Shown: positions 11,717 through 23,760 of the stretch, in pieces
How the letters are laid out: each line of letters opens with the position of its first letter
How positions within the stretch are numbered: the stretch's first letter is position 1
Assembly (NCBI GenBank): GCA_026826555.1
Contig: JAKSZT010054570.1
Coordinates: 1,064,292 to 1,128,291, forward strand
Length of the DNA stretch: 64,000 nt
Source of the DNA: Tolypeutes matacus
Taxonomy: Eukaryota > Chordata > Mammalia > Cingulata > Chlamyphoridae
Reading direction: 5' to 3'
Notes under the pieces: model-generated
The model's input: the letters and a program-made list of their open reading frames with translations, nothing else
What the model was told of the DNA's origin: nothing
Database searches by the model: none
Translations under genes and position numbers: made by a program

Positions 11717-11997
11717 GTAAGTCCATTGAGGGTGGTGGGCCACACTTGTGGGAGATATTTGTGTGGGATGTGGTGGGAGGTGGGCAACATGGGAATCCCA
11801 GTGGGTTCCGTGTAATATTTTGGGTAATCTAAGCACCTCTTAAAATATATTTATATACATATATAAATAACATTTTTGTAAGCAAATGCACATATATGCA
11901 TATACATTTATATATCATTTTGCAAATGTTGGTATGTATTGTGAAAATTTTGATTTTTACTCACAATAAAAAATAAATTAATTAAAAAAAAAAAAAA
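11717..11997 (+). mobile_element. Unidentified L1-mobilised retrocopy
   Basis: A block of about 280 bp ends in a canonical AATAAA (11965-11970) and an uninterrupted A run to about 12000. It is flanked by a 14-bp near-perfect direct repeat, 'aaagagatattcta' (11703-11716) and 'aaagagagattcta' (11998-12011). The left site reads 'ttaaag', the L1 endonuclease preference. The body has no tRNA-like head, no open frame of note and a TATA-rich middle. It could be a retrocopied 3' UTR or non-coding RNA, or the 3' end of a LINE subfamily I do not know. Confidence 0.7.
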
Positions 11998-12011
11998 AAA
12001 GAGAGATTCTA

Positions 12012-12955
12012 CAACTTCTACCTCCAAGGGCTAGTACTGCCTCTGAAGCTACCAGGCACGAGCTCTCCCCTGCTCTGCACAGCCAGCCCTCTGGTTCTAA
12101 ACACAGGAGTGTAGAGCAATGTGGGGATTTGAGGGGCTCACAGATTATTCCAAGCCAGGACCACCTGCCCTTCATACACACTTTAACTCCAACCTCACGA
12201 AGCCCACAGAAATCAGTTTGGATAAGATTCGCTAACCCAGGAAAACTGGAAGCCTCCCCAGGCCACTTGGCCTCCCAGGAGGGTCCATGACAGTGGGAGG
12301 GCGGTCAAGCCTTCCTGGTCCTGTCCAGGGTTGCCTGGCTGAAATCGACCCTGCAGCTCCCTGCTCTCTGACTCTTTGGATTTTCGAGCTGAAAGGGCTT
12401 CTAAAGTCTCACACCTGTGGATCTTCGCCCACAGCCTTGCAGTCCCCCCAGGTGTAACTCCTTTGACGCTCAGTCCGGTCTGCAGCCTGGCCCCTGTGTG
12501 TCCATGGCTGAGGTGGCACCACAGCCCCCTTAGTTCCCACAGCTCTGAAGAGCAGACCAACCGCCCACTCTCGGGTTCTATTCTCGTTTGTCAACATCAC
12601 CATTGCCATCACCATCATTTGTCAAGTGCCTAATTGCACATGGCTTTGTGCCAGGTGACAAGAATGAAGACTCAGAGAACACAGGATGCCCTGCTTGCTG
12701 CTATGGCCCACGGTCCTTCTGGGAACAAACAGGTCACATAGGCAGAAAACTAAACCAAGACATGAATGGACAAAGTGCGCTGATTCAATGCAGGTGAGGT
12801 TCACCAAAGGGTGGGGGGCAAGGCTACGTGCAGAACTGGGGGAAGGAGAAGGCCCAAGGTGGGAGCGGCATGTGGGGCAGAGCAAAGGACCCAGCACCGG
12901 GAAGCAGGAAACCTGGGCCCTAGGTCCTACCTCTTCACCACCTGGTAGCCTGTCG
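12012..12955. other. No gene recognised
   Basis: GC-richer unique sequence with many overlapping frames on both strands (for example 12213-12560 minus and 12686-12973 plus). The overlaps and lack of domains argue for chance frames. Confidence 0.45.
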
Positions 12956-12957
12956 CC

Positions 12958-13303
12958 TCAAGTTACGGACTGAATCATGTCCCCCACAAAGACATGTTCA
13001 AGTCCCAATCCCTGGTCCCATGAGTGTGAAAAGGACTAGAGTCCTTTTAAGCAGAGGACATTTGGACACAGTAGGAGGAGACAGACGGGGAGAGACCCAG
13101 CGCTATGATGGAGGTAGAGATTGAGTTATGAGTTGCTGGCAAGCTACCACCAGAACGTTATGGACTTCAGAGAAAGCATGATCCTGCCAACACCTTGATT
13201 TTGGACTTCAAGCCTCCAAAACTAAGAGACAATAAATTCCTGTTGCGTAAGCCAACCAGCCTGTGGTATTTGTTACAGCAGCTCTGGCAAACTAAGACAC
13301 CTT
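12958..13303 (+). mobile_element. MLT1-type solo LTR (ERVL-MaLR)
   Basis: Starts 'acggactgaatcatgtcccc' and 'cacaaagacatgttcaagtc'. Ends 'acaccttgattttggacttc', 'aagagacaataaattcctgt', 'ctggcaaactaagac'. The AATAAA in this tail is the LTR polyadenylation signal. Middle shortened relative to full-length copies. Confidence 0.85.
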
Positions 13304-13394
13304 AAGAAAGGCATTTCACCTTCTAGACCTTTCTGCTTCTGCCATAAAGTGTAATAATTTTATCCACAAAGACTAGCCCAAATAATCAGAATAT

Positions 13395-13710
13395 TGTAGG
13401 ATTTAGAATTGGAAGGGGTCTAGAGATCATTCAGTCTGGTGGTTTCAAAACCCAGATGCTCCACGGGGAGCAGGTGTGGGATGGGGGATTGTTAGAAATA
13501 CCATAGATCTATTGGTAAGAACTAGAGGGTGTGGCGGAAGAACTTTTATTTTATCAGGGAATTGTGATGCAGCACGTTGGGAATCTCTGGATCACAGTTG
13601 GTAAGACTGATGGCCAGAGAAGGAAAATAACCTGCTGAAAGTCACACACTTGGTTCAGGGCAACGTTGAACTAAGGTCTCCTCATCCCAGACTTCATTCC
13701 ATCTCTAAGA
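13395..13710 (-). repeat. MIR/L3-type repeat interrupted by a hAT remnant
   Basis: The left part reads 'ggaaggggtctagagatcat'. The right part reads 'gccagagaaggaaaataacc', 'gtcacacacttggttcaggg'. Together they resemble one old reverse-strand SINE/LINE. The middle (about 13438-13592) resembles a MER5-like hAT ('gttagaaatacc', 'gggaattgtgatgcagcac'). Confidence 0.4.
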
Positions 13711-13904
13711 CCTCAGATTTTAAGGGTTCCATTTGCATCTGGATTGGGGGAGGGGGTTACAATGTTTTCCTACTCCCTGGGAGAACCACAGATGCTGCAG
13801 GACTCGAGACAGTTCCAAGTCCAAGCTCTTCCTAGTGTGAGTGGACTCTCACATATGCAGACAACTTGCTTCTTCCCTCCAACCCCTTTAAACATCATAG
13901 AATA

Positions 13905-14060
13905 GTGGGAAAAGCCATTAGATTCCAGTCCCTGCTCTCCAGCTAACCATGAGACTTTGACCGAGTCAGTTTGCCTATTTTGGCCCAGGGTATCCACTGT
14001 AAAAAGAATAAGACTGAGCTCTCTCAGGTCCCTTCCAGCAGAGATGTATTATCTGCTTTA
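13905..14060 (+). repeat. MIR-type SINE fragment
   Basis: Sense order of 'gctctccagctaaccatgag', 'tgaccgagtcagtttgcct', 'tcaggtcccttccagcag'. Strongly diverged. Confidence 0.5.
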
Positions 14061-14519
14061 TAGCAGTTCAGGGTAGAAGGAAACTTAGACATCTTCTAGT
14101 CCAGAGCTTCCCTCCTAGAGTACCTGGAGGAATTGATCCCTTAGTCCTCATGGCCTAAGGGTAGAGACTGCTGTGGCCTGAACCTCTGGGCCTGGTGGTC
14201 TCACCTTTTACACAAGCTCCCTCTGGAGCTCCAAACCACCTCCAGTTTGCCATACAATATTTGCATTGTCTACATATACCAGAACATGAAAAAGGTTTTG
14301 AAACCACAGATGCAGTCAGCCACCAATCTAATAATCAAATGCTCTTTGCAACCTAAGCTGCCTGCCTCCCCAGCGTGCTTGATCCCCTCAGTCATCTGGG
14401 CCTTCCTGCCTTATAAACCAGTCTTTCCAACATTCAAGGAGCTCTAGTTGCTAGAAAACTCTGTGTTATGTGCCCCACAAACCTGCCTTCTCACAGCTGT
14501 TGGTCTCTGGTTGGACTTC

Positions 14520-14690
14520 TGTCCTCTGAGGACACACTGAACTGGGTCAATCCCTCTTCAATATAACATCCCCTTAACTTTTTCAAAGCAGCTCTGGATT
14601 CCCCTAGAGGCTTTTCCTCTCCAATCTAAACACCTCCAGCTTCTTCATTGTGCCTCAGAAGTTGAGTCATGTTTTTTTACTATTCTTGTT
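14520..14690 (+). repeat. L3/CR1 LINE fragment
   Basis: 'cctctccaatctaaacacct', 'ccagcttcttcattgtgcct' match the conserved 3' block of mammalian L3/CR1 in sense orientation. Confidence 0.55.
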
Positions 14691-14759
14691 GCTCTAGAAG
14701 ATTCCTTCCCAAGGCCCATTTCTGAGGATCTCATCTGCCTCAGGTCTTAATGAGGTGAC

Positions 14760-15650
14760 AACAGGGAGGAGCTGCTGGTTCTCTTCCAGCCACTAGTCCA
14801 AGGTCAGTTCCCTCCAGATGTTTGGCTGCCCCCAGCTGGAGGGAACTGAGTATTCCCACCACTGCCACTCAAAGCCCCTCTCCAGGCAAAGAGCTATCGA
14901 AGGAGTTTGGCCATGGGGGATGCTTTAGACAGCATGTGCTAGAGAAGTTTCTGAGTGGACTTGTTGGCAGGAGACCTGACGTGTGCTTTGAACAGAGTCT
15001 TATACTCCCTTGCCCTCTCTGTTTTCACAAAGACAGCAGCATGCTGTAGGCATGGCTCTTCACTGGGGCAGAGGATGGGCCTGGATCTCAGGTCAGGGTG
15101 TTGTTCTTTTAAAGCAGGGGCAGCGGTAAACATAAATTAGTGACGCACACCAGGCATGGGTGAAGGAAGCTAAGCTGAATTAGAGGGCAGGTACCCTGAC
15201 TAAGGGAGCTGCTCAGGGTCAGCTGATGGCTGCCATGTGGAAAGGGAGGCTCCATAGGACCACTTTTTCTAGCTTTCCATGAGAAGCTGGAAATGCAGAT
15301 TTTTAATGTGAAATCTCCTAGTTTTTAAATATTGGCTCAATCTTACAAAATATACTGTAAACTAATGAAAATATGTCTCTGAATTCGATCAAGTCCCAAG
15401 ACCACTAGCTCTCATCTTTTGTCCCAAACTAGGCTGCAGTCACCTTCTCCTTCAGGACAGGGTGGTCTCCCAACAGCACCCAGGTTCTTCAGCCCTTCTC
15501 CAAGTACTTTCTCAGCCACATTGTCTTCCCACCATTCTCCCCCAACTGAAAAAGGGCTTTGAGGAAGATGGTAAAGACTTTAGCAAATGGTAAAATGACA
15601 CTTTCTCTGGTTCTCTGACCACTTACAATCTATTTCTGGTGTTGAATATA
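14760..15650. other. No gene recognised
   Basis: Unique sequence. The frames at 14822-15049, 14939-15133 and 14955-15140 overlap each other on opposite strands and carry no domain. Confidence 0.45.
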
Positions 15651-15654
15651 TTAA

Positions 15655-16070
15655 CAATAACAACTGCCACTTATCGAGCACTTTTTACATGTCGGACGTG
15701 GTGATAAGTAATGTACACATATGTTCTCATGTTATCCACATAACACTCTGTCCCCCTTACAGAACCCACAAGCACCAAGAGAATAGGGGTGATCTAACTC
15801 CTTCCCATGCACACATCAACACATGCCAGCGCGTGGACCAGTAGTTGGTGCAAAGAAGATACTCAATAAATAGTGCTGAATGAAGGAACGAACTATTGTT
15901 GTTTAAATAGAAAACTTGACCTCCCCATATCACAGATGAAGAATTGGAATCTCAGAGGCACGGAACCATCTAAGGGCTGGAAATATTATAGGGCTTAGAC
16001 ATGGTGGGGCTGAGACCTTCCCCAAGATCACTTGACCTCAAAACCCATGTTCTTGGCCCTACACCACCTC
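15655..16070 (-). repeat. MIR fragments and an L2/MIR-type tail
   Basis: At 15655-15765 'aacaactgccacttatcgag' and the following text read as the start of a reverse-strand MIR. At 15930-16070 'cagatgaagaattggaatc' and 'cccaagatcacttgacctc' read as the core. Between them 'gatactcaataaatagtgct' (about 15860) resembles a sense L2/MIR 3' end. Confidence 0.5.
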
Positions 16071-16074
16071 CCCG

Positions 16075-18890
16075 TATGCACAGAAGACCTAGGCACCTGC
16101 CTCTGAATTCACACCTGTCACTTTCTCAACGGGAATGACCAGAATGTGACTCCTTCATGACCTCAGCAAGCCCCACCCGCCCCGAGGTGAACAGCTCTGC
16201 TATCGAGCCATCTACTGAGGTTTCTAAAGACTAATTTGGGAGTCCAACCATAGTTTCACCTTTAAAAATAGATAGAATCAAGAGAGGAAACCCACTGCAG
16301 GGTTCTGAGAATGCCTCCTTTTCTCAAAACTGCTTCAGGTGATTGAAGAGGCCTGCAGGTTTGATGCCCAAGCTAAGAACCGCAGTGCAAGAGGAGTGAG
16401 GCTGACCACCCCTGGCTTTGAAGAGGAGAAAGACAGAGGCAATGCACCCGCTTTCTAGAACCTACCATCCCCTTGCCTTCTGCTTTGCTTTAATCCTTTG
16501 TGTGCTAAGCTGCACAGAAGGCAAGCAAATGAAGTGCTGGTGGTAAACTGAAGGTACACACAATTCACAAAAGAAAAAAGATATCAAGCACAGGAAAGGG
16601 GTAGAACAGGGAAAAGTGCAAAGACAGTAGAAGAAGGGCTCTGGATAGACCCAAACAGAGATGAGAAGGCGGGAATGATCACTGATACAGTGCCAAGCCC
16701 ACTTGCAGTAGGAAGCAAGAAATTATTAATAACTTTACCTTGAATGTGGGCACACATATAAATCTTTTCAATTGTCCCTTAATGACCAGACCTTCCCATC
16801 CCCAGGTATACAGAAAGCCTCCCTGACTGCTCTGCTCCCTTCTAAAAAGCCATTTCAGTCCAACAATACAAGGGGTAGTGCATAGCTGCATTGTTTAAAG
16901 TAAATAATAGTCTGATTTCTCCTTCTGCCCCAGTGCAGCATCAAACTCCCATTTCAACAACTTCAGTACAACACAGCAATTCAGAAAATGATATAGTAAG
17001 GTACAAGGCTAACTGCACAGTTCCTATGTTAACTCCTAGTAACTCTGAGACCCCGGCAAGGCAAGTCCCCACCGTGGCATCAGCTGCCTCATTTTAGCAC
17101 AAGGGGGTGGGACAAGCTCTTACATTCTTTGACTTAAGCCCTTACTATAAAATCTTTGTGTACTTGACATTGAGTTCTTTGCAGGTAGAAACCCCTAGAA
17201 ACCCCAAGTCTAGCCCATGGCCTGGCCCCAGTCGGGGCTCAGTGCGTGCCTGTGAAGGGGATCCTGGGATTGCGAGATGGCAGAAGGCGAGCTAAAGGGA
17301 AGGAGGTGTGGTGGCAGGGACCGTACGACAAAGCCTTTGAAAAGAGGGAAGTAGAGGTTGGAAAATATCGGGAAGAGGGACGGTATAACAAGAAGCTGAT
17401 ATTCCTCTCTCTTTTTATCCCAATATCACAGCTCTATTTATTCTGAGAAGCAACCAGCTGCAGCTCCAAAATAGATGTACTGAGAAACGCCTCTAATGAC
17501 AGAGAAGGCTTCTGAGGGAACCAAGGTTAAAACAGCCCTTTTCCAGGGATGGGAAAGGAGAAGAGATGGGAGAAGGGAGACACTCTTGGGTCCCCCCCTC
17601 CCCGCCTCTTCCATCCCCCTGCCCCTGAGCCCGAGGCAGTAGTGATTCTTCTCGCCAGCGCCAGTGTCCAGGGCAGACCCCACTGCTGGCCCTGCAGGTA
17701 CGCCCCAGACCCCAGGCACAATGTCAGTTCTTCCCTGCCAGGGGGTTCCATCAGCAGGTGTGGAGAATATCTGTCTTCTCGCTGCACCTGAATATCCTTT
17801 CCAAACGGGACAGAGCAGGAGAGAACTGGAGGATGTGTAAAGTGTGCTGTATTGAGTTTGTGGGTGTGCATGTGCAGCCACGTGTGTGTGCAGGAGTAGG
17901 GGGTGAGGCAGATGGGGAGGGGATCGGTGTGTCTGGGGGGAGAGCCGCTCCCTCCCTTCACTTCCTCTGAAACAACCTGACAGCTCAGCGTGAGCATCAG
18001 CTCTAAGAGCCACGAGACTACCATCCCTCACCTCCACAGCGGAGCAAGTCCTCAGCTTGGCGAATCCTCAGCTGCTAAGAACTGCAGGGTGGGTTTGGGC
18101 CCACAAAGAGGTCAATCCTAACCCCAAGGCAGGCCCAGCCTGGGTCTGACTCCACCATGTCCTCTTTGTCTCCACATCGACACTGACTGCACTTGCAGGG
18201 GACAGATCTGGGGTCCCTGCGGGGAAAGGAAAGCCTTCCCTGGAGGTCCACAGCCTGCCTCCCGGCCTCGCTGGCTGAGAATAGGCAGCTGGATAAGCCA
18301 AAACACCTGCACACCTGATTGTTCAGTCCCTCACCATCCACAGCAGGACCAAGGGGCTCCAAGAGCCTCCCAGGACATACTTTCCAGACTTTTTGTCTAA
18401 CTGCCCAGCAGGCCAGACCCTCCAGCTGCCTCCCTACCCCCACCAGGAAGGCAGGAGGGCCACTGGGCTCGGGCCTTCTAGGGCAAAGAGCCTCAAATTT
18501 AAATTCTGACATTCTTTCCAAGTGAGTGCACTCATGCAGTCACTGTATTTATTTGTGTGTGTGTCTAAAACCATTAACTGCTGAAAGTAAACATTTAAAA
18601 TATACCAGAATGTTTGTTGCCCTATTTTGGTATTTCATCTTCTCCCTCTTCTTCTTTTTTAATCTACCAAGCCTCAAAATCTAGATGAGGCCCAGGCTGC
18701 ACTAGAACTTTAGAGACCCTGTTCTCAGGCACCTGCTACCTCCTTAAACTGAGGATTCCAATGCCAGGTAAGCTAGAGTACAGCCTTCTCCTGCCCTCCT
18801 CTATTCTTCTCTCAGTGCAGTTCTCTGTTTCTCAGGCTACTGCTCACCACTCTGCACAGTCCCCCTTACCTCTACCCAGTGTAGCACCCC
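16075..18890. other. Long unique stretch; no gene recognised
   Basis: About 2.8 kb without a repeat I can name. The longest frame, 17438-18037 minus (199 codons), overlaps a second long minus frame (17527-18024) and three plus frames. It is Ser/Pro/His-rich with no domain. A TG-rich AT segment at 18535-18640 looks unlike its neighbours and could be conserved non-coding DNA. No exon with both splice sites was found. Confidence 0.4.
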
Positions 18891-18892
18891 TC

Positions 18893-18944
18893 CACCACAC
18901 ACACACACATACACACACAAACACACACACACACACACAAGCAA
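18893..18944. repeat. (CA)n microsatellite
   Basis: An interrupted run of CA dinucleotides with single T and A interruptions. The adjoining minus frame encodes an artificial Val/Cys repeat. Confidence 0.95.
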
Positions 18945-19079
18945 GCCCCTTACATACTTGAGCTGGCAGAGTCCTTTCCCAGCCTCTGTTCTGTGCTCAG
19001 AAGTTTCAAATGGGGACTTCCTGCCTCCCTTGGGGATATAGGCTAGGTCACAAGAAATTTGCATATTGCAAAGACCAGG

Positions 19080-20040
19080 TCAGGAAATACCTCCCCCCAG
19101 AGTGGGAAGTTAGGTAGTGGGGGGAAGCGCAGGGAGCCAGACGTGGGTTGCCATCCTCAGAGGCCTGATCTGATTGTGACCTGATCTGATTGTGGCCTGG
19201 TACTGACTCTCCAGGATTTTGGGCAGACCATGATCTGGCCAGCTGAATAACTTCCTAAATGTAATTAGGCAAAGACTGGCCACCACTACAAGAACCCGGG
19301 GCACTCAGATCTAGAATCTGGATGTTGCCTGTGGTGACTGTACTATATACCTACGAAACAAACTAGGTAGCATAAAACCTACAGAGTAGTCAAAAGCCCT
19401 GCCCTGGAAGACCTGGGTGGCTTTCCTCTGGGGGATGGAGGGATGGGCAAAGAGCTTGAGAGGGTGGGAGGTGCTGGGGGTGGGTGGGTCTGAGGAGTCT
19501 GTCTTCAGGGGGGCTGAACTATTTCCTGGGACCAGATGGGATGGTGTCCCCTGAGATTTTCTGGGCTGCAACTTGTTGTGCCACTCCAAGATGCAACTTT
19601 CAAGGCAGGACTTGCCTCTTTGGGTTTCCATTTTCTTGTTGGTCGCATGAAGTGGATTATCAGGTGGGTATGGTCCTACTTGAAAAAGAAGCCAAGAGGC
19701 TTTTTTGGCACAAGACCATGTAGAGAAGAGATGAAGGGCATGGTGCCAGGGCTGATCCCAGAGGCTTGAGGGTTCCAGGGCAGTGTCAACAAGAAGCACT
19801 GTTAGAAAGGAGGGTATATCATTGTTGTCTAGAAGCTCCTGTCATCTTATCTCATATCTGAATCCTCTGAGGGTCAGTTGTGTGGCTTTTGTTAGGAAAG
19901 TAACTTTCTGACAACTAGCCGGAGCATTCTCCCATCACTAGAGTTTTCAAGGTGTGGAAACCCTGGTCATCTCAGCATGTCCTAGCCTTAAAATGGGAGC
20001 CTTTTGTCTTCTAGGAGAAGGTACAGGTTATTAAGAACAA
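19080..20040. other. No gene recognised
   Basis: Unique sequence with a 162-codon minus frame (19311-19799) and two overlapping plus frames over the same bases. 'gacctgatctgattgtg' and a near copy recur at about 19180. No domain. Confidence 0.4.
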
Positions 20041-20044
20041 TAAC

Positions 20045-20270
20045 TTTAAAGTAATAAACATCTATTGCCTGCTTTTAATAGGCCTATTACAAATATTAAC
20101 TCATCTAATCCTCAAAACAAAGCAAGGAGATTGCTACTATTATTATCCTGCCATGTTATACATGGGGAAACTGAGGCTTAGAGAGGTAAAATAACTTTCC
20201 CAATGTCATAGAGCTAGGAAATGGCAGTGGCTCCTATGTCCTTAACCACTGCACTATTCTATCAAGTAAG
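20045..20270 (-). repeat. MIR SINE, nearly full length
   Basis: 'aatattaactcatctaatcc', 'ggggaaactgaggcttagag' and 'aaccactgcactattctatc' run in reverse MIR order across most of the consensus. Confidence 0.88.
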
Positions 20271-20459
20271 AAAGCATGTTGGACATCGTCACATTATAGA
20301 GGAAAGCTGTGAGGACTTTGGCACGTCCTAGTTCTTGCTAGAATATGTCTTTTCCCAAAGAGAGGATATGCTGTACTGTGCCAAGGTTAAATATATGTGC
20401 AGCCACATTCCCAGGGTCTCTTTCTGCCTCCCCTTAGACTGGGGCAATTATTCGACTAT

Positions 20460-21000
20460 ACTCCAGGGACCAACTCCAATCCACTCAACAAACCATACTG
20501 ATTACCTACCATCTGGGTGGACAGGAGAGAGAATACAAGACCAACAAGGTGTTAACCAGGAACTTTCAACCAAGTTGGGGAGACAGGCATTTCCACAAAA
20601 TAATAATACAAGGCAAAATGTGGTAAGTGCCACAAGAGTGGTACCAATGAAACTATCCACCAGGAGCAACAAGAGAGAAAGAAAGAAGTTCATTTTACCT
20701 GATGGGGAAGGGCAGTATCTGAGCTAGGTCTTCAAGGATGGAGTGATGTGTAAAGAAGAGGAGGTGGGCAGGAAAGACAGCCAGCAAAAGTTAGAATGAA
20801 GGTAGGCAGAACAGCTGGAAAGTCTATGGTTTGTTAGGGATTTCGGTCAAAAGTCTGGAAAGGGTCTGGGGCCTTGAGTGCCATCCTAAAGAGTTGGGAT
20901 TCCTGGTGGGTAGGCCTTGAGGAGTCTCCTCTGAGCGTAGGAGATGCACACAGAGAGAGCCGAGATTTATGAAGGTGATTCTATTTAACAGCTGGGCATA
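20460..21000 (-). repeat. L2 LINE fragment
   Basis: The segments 'ggggagacaggcatttccac', 'gtaagtgccacaagagtgg' and 'ctggggccttgagtgccatc' correspond to reverse-strand L2. The 130-codon plus frame 20335-20727 lies mainly over this repeat and is rejected as a gene. Confidence 0.55.
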
Positions 21001-21009
21001 AACTGGATC

Positions 21010-21605
21010 CACAGGAATTGAAGGAAGAGCCGTTTTTGCCTACAAGCTGCTCCATGACATAGGAGAATGGCAGCACCATTCATCAAGTCATAGAATGCGA
21101 ATGCTGGTGGCAGGGCAAAAAAAAGTTCTTGGGGCTAGGACCATCCATAGCTGGGGATAGAAAACAGGAGCATCCATGATGTTTTCGTAACAAAAGCTCA
21201 AGAATTCATAGGCAAAATTCTGATTGGTCTGTGGCATTGAATGGAACGCCTATTTACCCCCATGTTTCCATAACCCTGCTTAGCAAAGCTTCTAATTTGC
21301 AAAGGTCACCTCAGGCTCCATCTCTGTTATGAGGCTTTTTGTCATGTGCCCCAACAAGATGAGCTCTTGCTCCCTTTTCTGGCGCATCTTGATTATTGTG
21401 AACATGTTATGGGCACTCTAGGGCTCTGGGTTCCCCGGAGGCTGGGAATGGTACCTTATTCACTTTTCATAGAGCAGGCCATCATACACCCAGCAGAATG
21501 GAATTGCATGGTCCTGGCCCATCCCCTTGAGACACCTAGTCTGCAGCTTTATGGGACCCCTCTCCTTGGATGCCTGTGGGATGTTCCCTTCAGCTCCTGG
21601 TGGAA
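21010..21605. other. No gene recognised
   Basis: Unique sequence. 'ggctgggaatggtacctt' near 21440 may be a scrap of sense L2. No convincing frame. Confidence 0.4.
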
Positions 21606-21611
21606 GCAGTA

Positions 21612-21850
21612 GCCACAAAGCCAGACAGACCTGGATGCAAACCACAGCTCTATCACTTACTTGTTGTGTCACAGATAAATGTCAACTATTCTGAGCCTTG
21701 GTTTCCTTGCCTGTAAAATGGGAATGATAAAGCTGCTGTTTTAAAGTTGTCATAAGGATCAAACGTGTGGTTGCATGTTGGATGCATGTAAAAAGTCTGG
21801 CCCAGGGACTGGCACACAGGCACTCAACAAATAGCAGTTCTGCTATTTGT
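21612..21850 (+). repeat. MIR SINE, nearly full length
   Basis: Sense MIR from 'acagacctggatgcaaacc' (tRNA-related head) through 'gagccttggtttccttgcct', 'gtaaaatgggaatgataa' to 'gactggcacacaggcactca'. Confidence 0.9.
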
Positions 21851-21889
21851 GGATGCACATACATTCCCGACATGCAGAGAGAAGTGGCA

Positions 21890-22075
21890 AATAAGAAGCC
21901 AGGCTCTGGCTCTAATCTTAGCCCTGCAGTAGCCTGGGTATTTCCTCACTTCCTCATCTGTCATAGGAGGGAGAGTAATCATGACCCACAGGACTGGGGG
22001 TGGGTGAAATGACCAGTAAGACGTGTAACAGAAATGCTAAGTGACTGTACCAGCTCAGCACGTGGCAGACATTTC
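21890..22075 (+). repeat. Second MIR SINE
   Basis: Directly after the previous copy: 'gctctggctctaatcttagc', 'ttcctcatctgtcataggag' and 'cagctcagcacgtggcagac'. More diverged, so a separate and probably older insertion. Confidence 0.6.
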
Positions 22076-22264
22076 TGGGGCTAGTGCCAAGAGTTGTCAC
22101 GCGACCCATGCTAGACTCAAGCAGAAGCCTGACTATGTGTCTGCCTTGCTTAGAGAGGAGATGTGTAATGAGAAAGATGAGGCATGGTACAGGGAACTTG
22201 ATGGAGTCAACGAAGAGGCAGGGCTAGACCTAAACCACAGAGGCTTAGAGTAGGATGAGCTTTC

Positions 22265-22580
22265 AGAGTTCATCCAGTCTGAATTTCAACCCAGCATGGG
22301 AATTCCCTATAGCATTGCTGCCAGGCCATTGGCCACCTTCTGCTTAAATTCTTCTAGGAGTAAGAAACTCACTACCTCAAAATTTTAGCAGCCTGTTCCA
22401 CTGCCCAGAACTCTAATTACTAGAAAGGCTTCCCTAATATTCAGCCAAAATATACTTTCTGTAACTTCCAGCTGGTTCTGCCTTCTGGAGATCCACAGAA
22501 CAAAACACATCTCACTTCCATCTAATGACCTTTCAATATTAGAAAACAGCTCATCTGGTCTGACCCCTTATTCCAGTCCT
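22265..22580 (+). repeat. L3/CR1 LINE 3' region
   Basis: 'ttctgcttaaattcttctag', 'gaaactcactacctcaaa', 'ggcttccctaatattcagcc', 'agctggttctgccttctgga' follow the L3 consensus in order. Sense orientation. Confidence 0.75.
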
Positions 22581-22589
22581 TACCCCAAG

Positions 22590-23640
22590 CAGGGTACTTT
22601 CTTGTGGCCTGTAAGGTATCCCGCACTTTTACCATTTTCTACTGTGAGGAGAGCAGGTGTGGCTGCCATCCTTGAAAGACCTTCCTCGTGAGCTGGCATC
22701 ACAAGAACTCCCAGTTGTCTGTGTGGTCGTGCGGGTGTAAGGGAACTCCTTGTGACATTGCTGGCCGAGTTGTGACACTGCGGACACTTGCAGAACCTCA
22801 TTTCTACCGAGTGGTTCTGATTTCAAATGGGAATGGCTCCTTGCCTACACGCTGACCTGCTTGCTCCACCTGGTGTGATAAGGTTTCTTTGAGAAACCAG
22901 CACCAACTGGGACGGCCAGAGATGGCGCTTGCAAGGATGGGTCCCTCCTGCCTCAGCATCGGTTCGGCAGTCCCCTTGTCTCATCAGTGAGGGGCAGCTT
23001 CCTACCAAGGGCAGCTGGAAGGGGAGCCCGGAAGCTTTTCAGGTAAAGCCTGGCTTTCATAGGCAAGCCTTAGTAGTATTGACTTGGGGGTGGGGAGGAG
23101 AGTGAGACAGTTCTTTGGGGCTGGTTTGCCAAAGATGTCCGGGAAGGAGGGTTGAGTAGTGGCAGAATGGCAGAGAATGTCATGAAACCAACAGCTGTAA
23201 GCCGCCGCTTCCCCAAAACATCTCTCAGTGAAAACACAGAAAGCTTCCCACAGGTCATAAATTTCACCCCAGCAATAAGTCACTGAAAGGATACGTTTTG
23301 CAACCCAAGGGGAGGGTGGTGGAGGGTCCAGCCCTTTTTACTCAGGCTAGGGCCAGTTCCCTGGGACACTGAAAATCTGGGTTTCACCAAAGTAAGGAAA
23401 TGACACATACCTGCCTTGGTGAGAGGAAGCTGCTGGGTGAATCACACCCAGGAAATGGGAAGGGAGAACAGGTTGCCCCGGGGTGGGTGAGAAAGGGAAG
23501 GTGAGAACAGGGAGGCCCTGGGAAGCATAAGCTCCTGGCACTGCCAGAGGCTCTGACTCCTGGCCTTGCCTCAAGGTTAGGAATCAGATCAGCAAAATGA
23601 TAGGAGGCTCAGGGCCAGACCTGGCTAAGTAAAGGCCTGC
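22590..23640. other. No gene recognised
   Basis: Unique sequence. Minus frames at 22580-23283 overlap one another and show no domain. Confidence 0.4.
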
Positions 23641-23644
23641 GAGT

Positions 23645-23760
23645 GATTGGTCAGCAATTTGTCCATAAAAGGAAGTTCCACAGTGAGACCAGGACCTCAC
23701 CCTCCCATCACCCAGACCCAGCCAGGTTTATAAGCACCAAAGGGGAGCGCACTCAGCTGG
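23645..23760. promoter_or_regulatory. Candidate promoter-like motif cluster (CCAAT, CArG, TATA)
   Basis: Within 90 bp lie an inverted CCAAT box (GATTGG, 23645-23650), a perfect SRF-type CArG box CCATAAAAGG (23663-23672) whose end overlaps an Ets-like GGAAGT, and a TATA-like TTTATAAG (23727-23734). The spacing is that of a small TATA promoter on the plus strand firing near 23760. No exon or open frame downstream supports it, so this is motif evidence only. Confidence 0.3.

Noticed and set aside
17438..18037. 199-codon minus-strand frame, the longest in its region
   Set aside because: Another long minus frame and several plus frames cover the same GC-rich bases. Composition is Ser/Pro/His-biased and no domain or splice pattern supports it.
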